In this document: positions 5,378 through 7,209 of the stretch, piece after piece
Position numbering within the stretch: the first letter of the stretch is position 1
How the letters are laid out: the number at the start of each line of letters is the position of its first letter
Source of the DNA: Candidatus Bathyarchaeota archaeon
Lineage (GTDB): Archaea; Thermoproteota; Bathyarchaeia; TCS64
Length of the DNA stretch: 7,209 bases
Assembly: GCA_026014515.1 (NCBI GenBank)
Contig: JAOZIG010000295.1
Location: 1 to 7,209 of the forward strand
Reading direction: 5' to 3'
The notes under the pieces: model-generated
The model's input: only the letters and a program-made list of their open reading frames with translations
What the model was told of the DNA's origin: nothing
The model's database searches: none
Translations under genes and position numbers: made by a program

Positions 5378-6700
5378 ATGCGTATACTGGAATACAGTCG
5401 AGGAAGAATAATCATCGAAGGTGATCCAGTCTACCTAGATCAACTTGAGCCCATGAACAGCTTCCCCGCACACATGTATAATCGAATAATCGAACACTTA
5501 GACTCCAGCAGAGAACCCTACCGGGACCGAGCAGGAGTATTCCTCAAAACCTCTAAACTGGAAACCACCTTCAAGCTCAGAGACTATCAAATTGACGCGC
5601 TAAAATACTGGACAAAAGCAGACTGTAGAGGAATCGTGGTACTACCAACAGGTTCCGGTAAAACAGTGTTGGCAGTGAAAGCTATAGAGGAGCAACAATG
5701 TTCTACGCTAGTTGTGGTTCCTACTATAGTCTTGGTTGAGCAGTGGAGACAGGTACTTCAACAGGCATTCAATACGCCAGTAGGAGCATTAGGTGGCGGA
5801 CAAGAAGATATTGAGCCTATAACTGTGAGTACCTATGATAGTGCTCGGCTTAGGGCTCATAAACTTGGTAACGTATTCAAACTCATCATCTTTGACGAGG
5901 TACATCACCTTACATCTCCAAGCAACCGACGCATCGCAGAACGATACTTAGCGCCAAAACGACTTGGATTAACTGCAACCCTCCAGAAAGCCGAGGCACC
6001 ACTGATGATCCTAGAGGAACTGGTAGGTCCAACCGTCTATGAGCTTGGAGTTACTGATCTCGCGGGCTCTCATCTCGCTGATTTCACAGTAAAAACCATC
6101 AGATTACCATTGTCAGGCGCTGAACAATACGAGTATAACCGTCAATATGACATATACAGAGACTATCTCAAAAGCCGCAACATACAGATTAGAAGCCCAC
6201 GCGACTACCTTAACTTTGTAAAACGTAGCGGAAGAGACCCAGAGGCAAGACGAGCCTTAACCGCTAGAAACGCAGCCATGGATATAGCTCTGAATAGCAG
6301 TAGTAAGATAGCGTACTTGAAACAGCTTCTCAAATCAAATCCAACAGAGAAAACCCTCATCTTCACAAGTCACAACAAGCTAGTCTATACCCTCAGCAAG
6401 GAGTTACTTGTTCCCGCTATCACTCATCAGACGCCTCAAGAGGAACGAGAAGAGATACTTAGCAGATTTCATAGCGGAGACTATAAGCGCGTATTGACAA
6501 GCCGTGTTCTCGATGAGGGTGTCGACGTACCTGATGCATCAATGGCTGTGATATTAAGCGGATCAGGCAGCAACAGACAGTTCGTTCAACGATTAGGAAG
6601 AATACTGCGTCCATCGCCGGGAAAAGAAGCTATACTATTCGAGTTGGTAAGCGCTGGCACCGCCGAGGTTTATATGAGTCACAGGAGGAAGCAACGATGA
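5378..6700 (+). CDS. xpb: Archaeal XPB (Rad25/ERCC3-type) DNA helicase with altered RED motif
   Basis: This is a 440-residue superfamily 2 helicase, the short archaeal form of XPB that pairs with the nuclease Bax1 in a nucleotide-excision-repair-like role. Residues 1-65 form a small N-terminal damage-recognition-like domain. Helicase domain 1 has FKLRDYQIDAL (65-75), Walker A LPTGSGKT (89-96), VVPTIVLVEQW (113-123), TVSTYDSA (149-156), Walker B DEVHH (173-177) and LGLTATL (196-202). A thumb-like insertion follows (about 245-305), then domain 2 with TLIFTSHNKLVY (326-337), PAITHQTPQEEREEIL (346-361), SRVLDEGVDVPDA (375-387) and QFVQRLGRILRPSPGKE (401-417). Family members carry Arg-Glu-Asp just after LTAT; here the aligned residues are Lys204-Ala205-Glu206. 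Everything else looks intact. It begins 1 base after rtcA and overlaps bax1 by ATGA. Confidence 0.95.
   Translation: MRILEYSRGRIIIEGDPVYLDQLEPMNSFPAHMYNRIIEHLDSSREPYRDRAGVFLKTSKLETTFKLRDYQIDALKYWTKADCRGIVVLPTGSGKTVLAVKAIEEQQCSTLVVVPTIVLVEQWRQVLQQAFNTPVGALGGGQEDIEPITVSTYDSARLRAHKLGNVFKLIIFDEVHHLTSPSNRRIAERYLAPKRLGLTATLQKAEAPLMILEELVGPTVYELGVTDLAGSHLADFTVKTIRLPLSGAEQYEYNRQYDIYRDYLKSRNIQIRSPRDYLNFVKRSGRDPEARRALTARNAAMDIALNSSSKIAYLKQLLKSNPTEKTLIFTSHNKLVYTLSKELLVPAITHQTPQEEREEILSRFHSGDYKRVLTSRVLDEGVDVPDASMAVILSGSGSNRQFVQRLGRILRPSPGKEAILFELVSAGTAEVYMSHRRKQR
6683..6688 (+). promoter_or_regulatory. Strong Shine-Dalgarno of bax1 inside xpb
   Basis: AGGAGG lies inside the last codons of xpb and ends eight bases before the ATG at 6697. 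It is the best ribosome site in the window. It fixes the bax1 start and suggests the partner gene is translated efficiently in its own right and not only by coupling. Confidence 0.75.
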
Positions 6701-7209
6701 ATCTCCCCTTTGAACATATACGGATGTTCCGCAGAAGCGGCGTCATTAAACCGACTTTCATTCGAGAACCCCTTGGAATCTTGGATACTCTCATTGCTGT
6801 TTTCAAGGATCATTTAGATAAGAAACGGGGGGCCCTCAACGAGACTCTCAGTGACTGTGAACATCTAGGCTACGACTTTAGGATGGTCAGAGGAATAGCA
6901 TCAGTGCTAGAAGCAAGGTCAGTATTTCAATCCAGAAGCAGCATGCCTCCTCTGGAAGCACGAAGACAAGCATTCAGTGAAGCAGCCTCAACTGTTGTAG
7001 CTTCAACAGATGAACGATTTACAGTGCTTGAAGCAGTTGCAAAGAGAAATGGCATATCCGTTGCTGAGCTTGATGATAGTTTATACGCTGATCTGGATGA
7101 TGAACAGTACCTAGTAAGCTTCAGGGAGATAAACGCAGAGGACTTGATGAAGCAATACAACTACGCGAATATGATAGCTTTACTCGCTTATAGTCTCCGA
7201 CTAGAACTG
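6697..7209 (+). CDS. bax1: Bax1 (DUF790 family) nuclease, N-terminal part, cut by window end
   Basis: The frame opens at the ATG overlapping the xpb stop (ATGA) and stays open for 171 codons to the window edge. The translation begins MNLPFEHIRMFRRSGVIKPT and contains GYDFRMVRGIASVLEARSVF (from about residue 58), PPLEARRQAFSEAAS (from about 84) and LMKQYNYANMIALLAYS (from about 149). These correspond to the 'RGL..LL..R..F', 'R...F..A' and 'L...YN......LL' patterns of the DUF790 family. Bax1 proteins bind archaeal XPB and act as structure-specific DNA nucleases; the nuclease residues are expected in the part beyond this window, so activity cannot be judged. Position directly after xpb is the typical archaeal arrangement and supports the call. 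There are no membrane segments. Confidence 0.88.
   Translation, partial: MNLPFEHIRMFRRSGVIKPTFIREPLGILDTLIAVFKDHLDKKRGALNETLSDCEHLGYDFRMVRGIASVLEARSVFQSRSSMPPLEARRQAFSEAASTVVASTDERFTVLEAVAKRNGISVAELDDSLYADLDDEQYLVSFREINAEDLMKQYNYANMIALLAYSLRLEL

Noticed and set aside
6927..7160. Minus-strand open frame of 77 codons opposite bax1
   Set aside because: It is a low-complexity serine-rich product typical of the reverse of a real gene, and it lies opposite an identified coding region.

Overview
This window is best read as a piece of an archaeal chromosome. The signs are an archaeal-type NMN adenylyltransferase (NadM), a short archaeal XPB helicase followed directly by its partner Bax1, a compact archaeal purine-type phosphoribosyltransferase, and TATA-box-like promoters, one of them placed for a leaderless transcript. 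Base composition looks moderate. I cannot fix the lineage from the sequence alone; a mesophilic or moderately thermophilic euryarchaeal or Asgard-like archaeon would fit, but this is only an impression. I see no mobile element, CRISPR array, tRNA or rRNA.

Left part (1-2987): four genes in alternating orientation. A 5'-truncated gene (C-terminal 162 residues, faintly DUF1015-like) runs rightward and overlaps tail to tail by 12 bases with a leftward phosphoribosyltransferase gene. That gene shares a 68-bp divergent promoter region with a rightward QueG-like 2x[4Fe-4S] protein. The QueG-like gene converges, with only 6 bases between, on a leftward gene for a secreted protein built of two clear tandem repeats plus a third related region.

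Middle (2988-3125): a 138-bp divergent intergenic region carrying a cluster of small perfect inverted repeats based on TGTT...AACA. They lie between the secreted-protein gene and the large rightward operon, and are a candidate operator array.

Right part (3126-7209 and beyond): a tightly packed rightward operon, nadM, a free-standing B3/B4 domain protein (PheRS-beta editing-domain family), rtcA (RNA 3'-phosphate cyclase), xpb and bax1 (cut by the window end). Neighbours are separated by a 23-base overlap (or 14), 2-3 bases, 1 base and an ATGA overlap, so co-transcription and translational coupling are likely. The operon groups NAD synthesis, probable tRNA quality control, RNA-end processing and nucleotide-excision-repair machinery. 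The most unusual protein-level detail is that the XPB 'RED' motif after motif III reads KAE.

Nothing here is clearly a wholly new system. The best leads are the operon grouping, the RED-motif change, the palindrome cluster and the two promoter arrangements.
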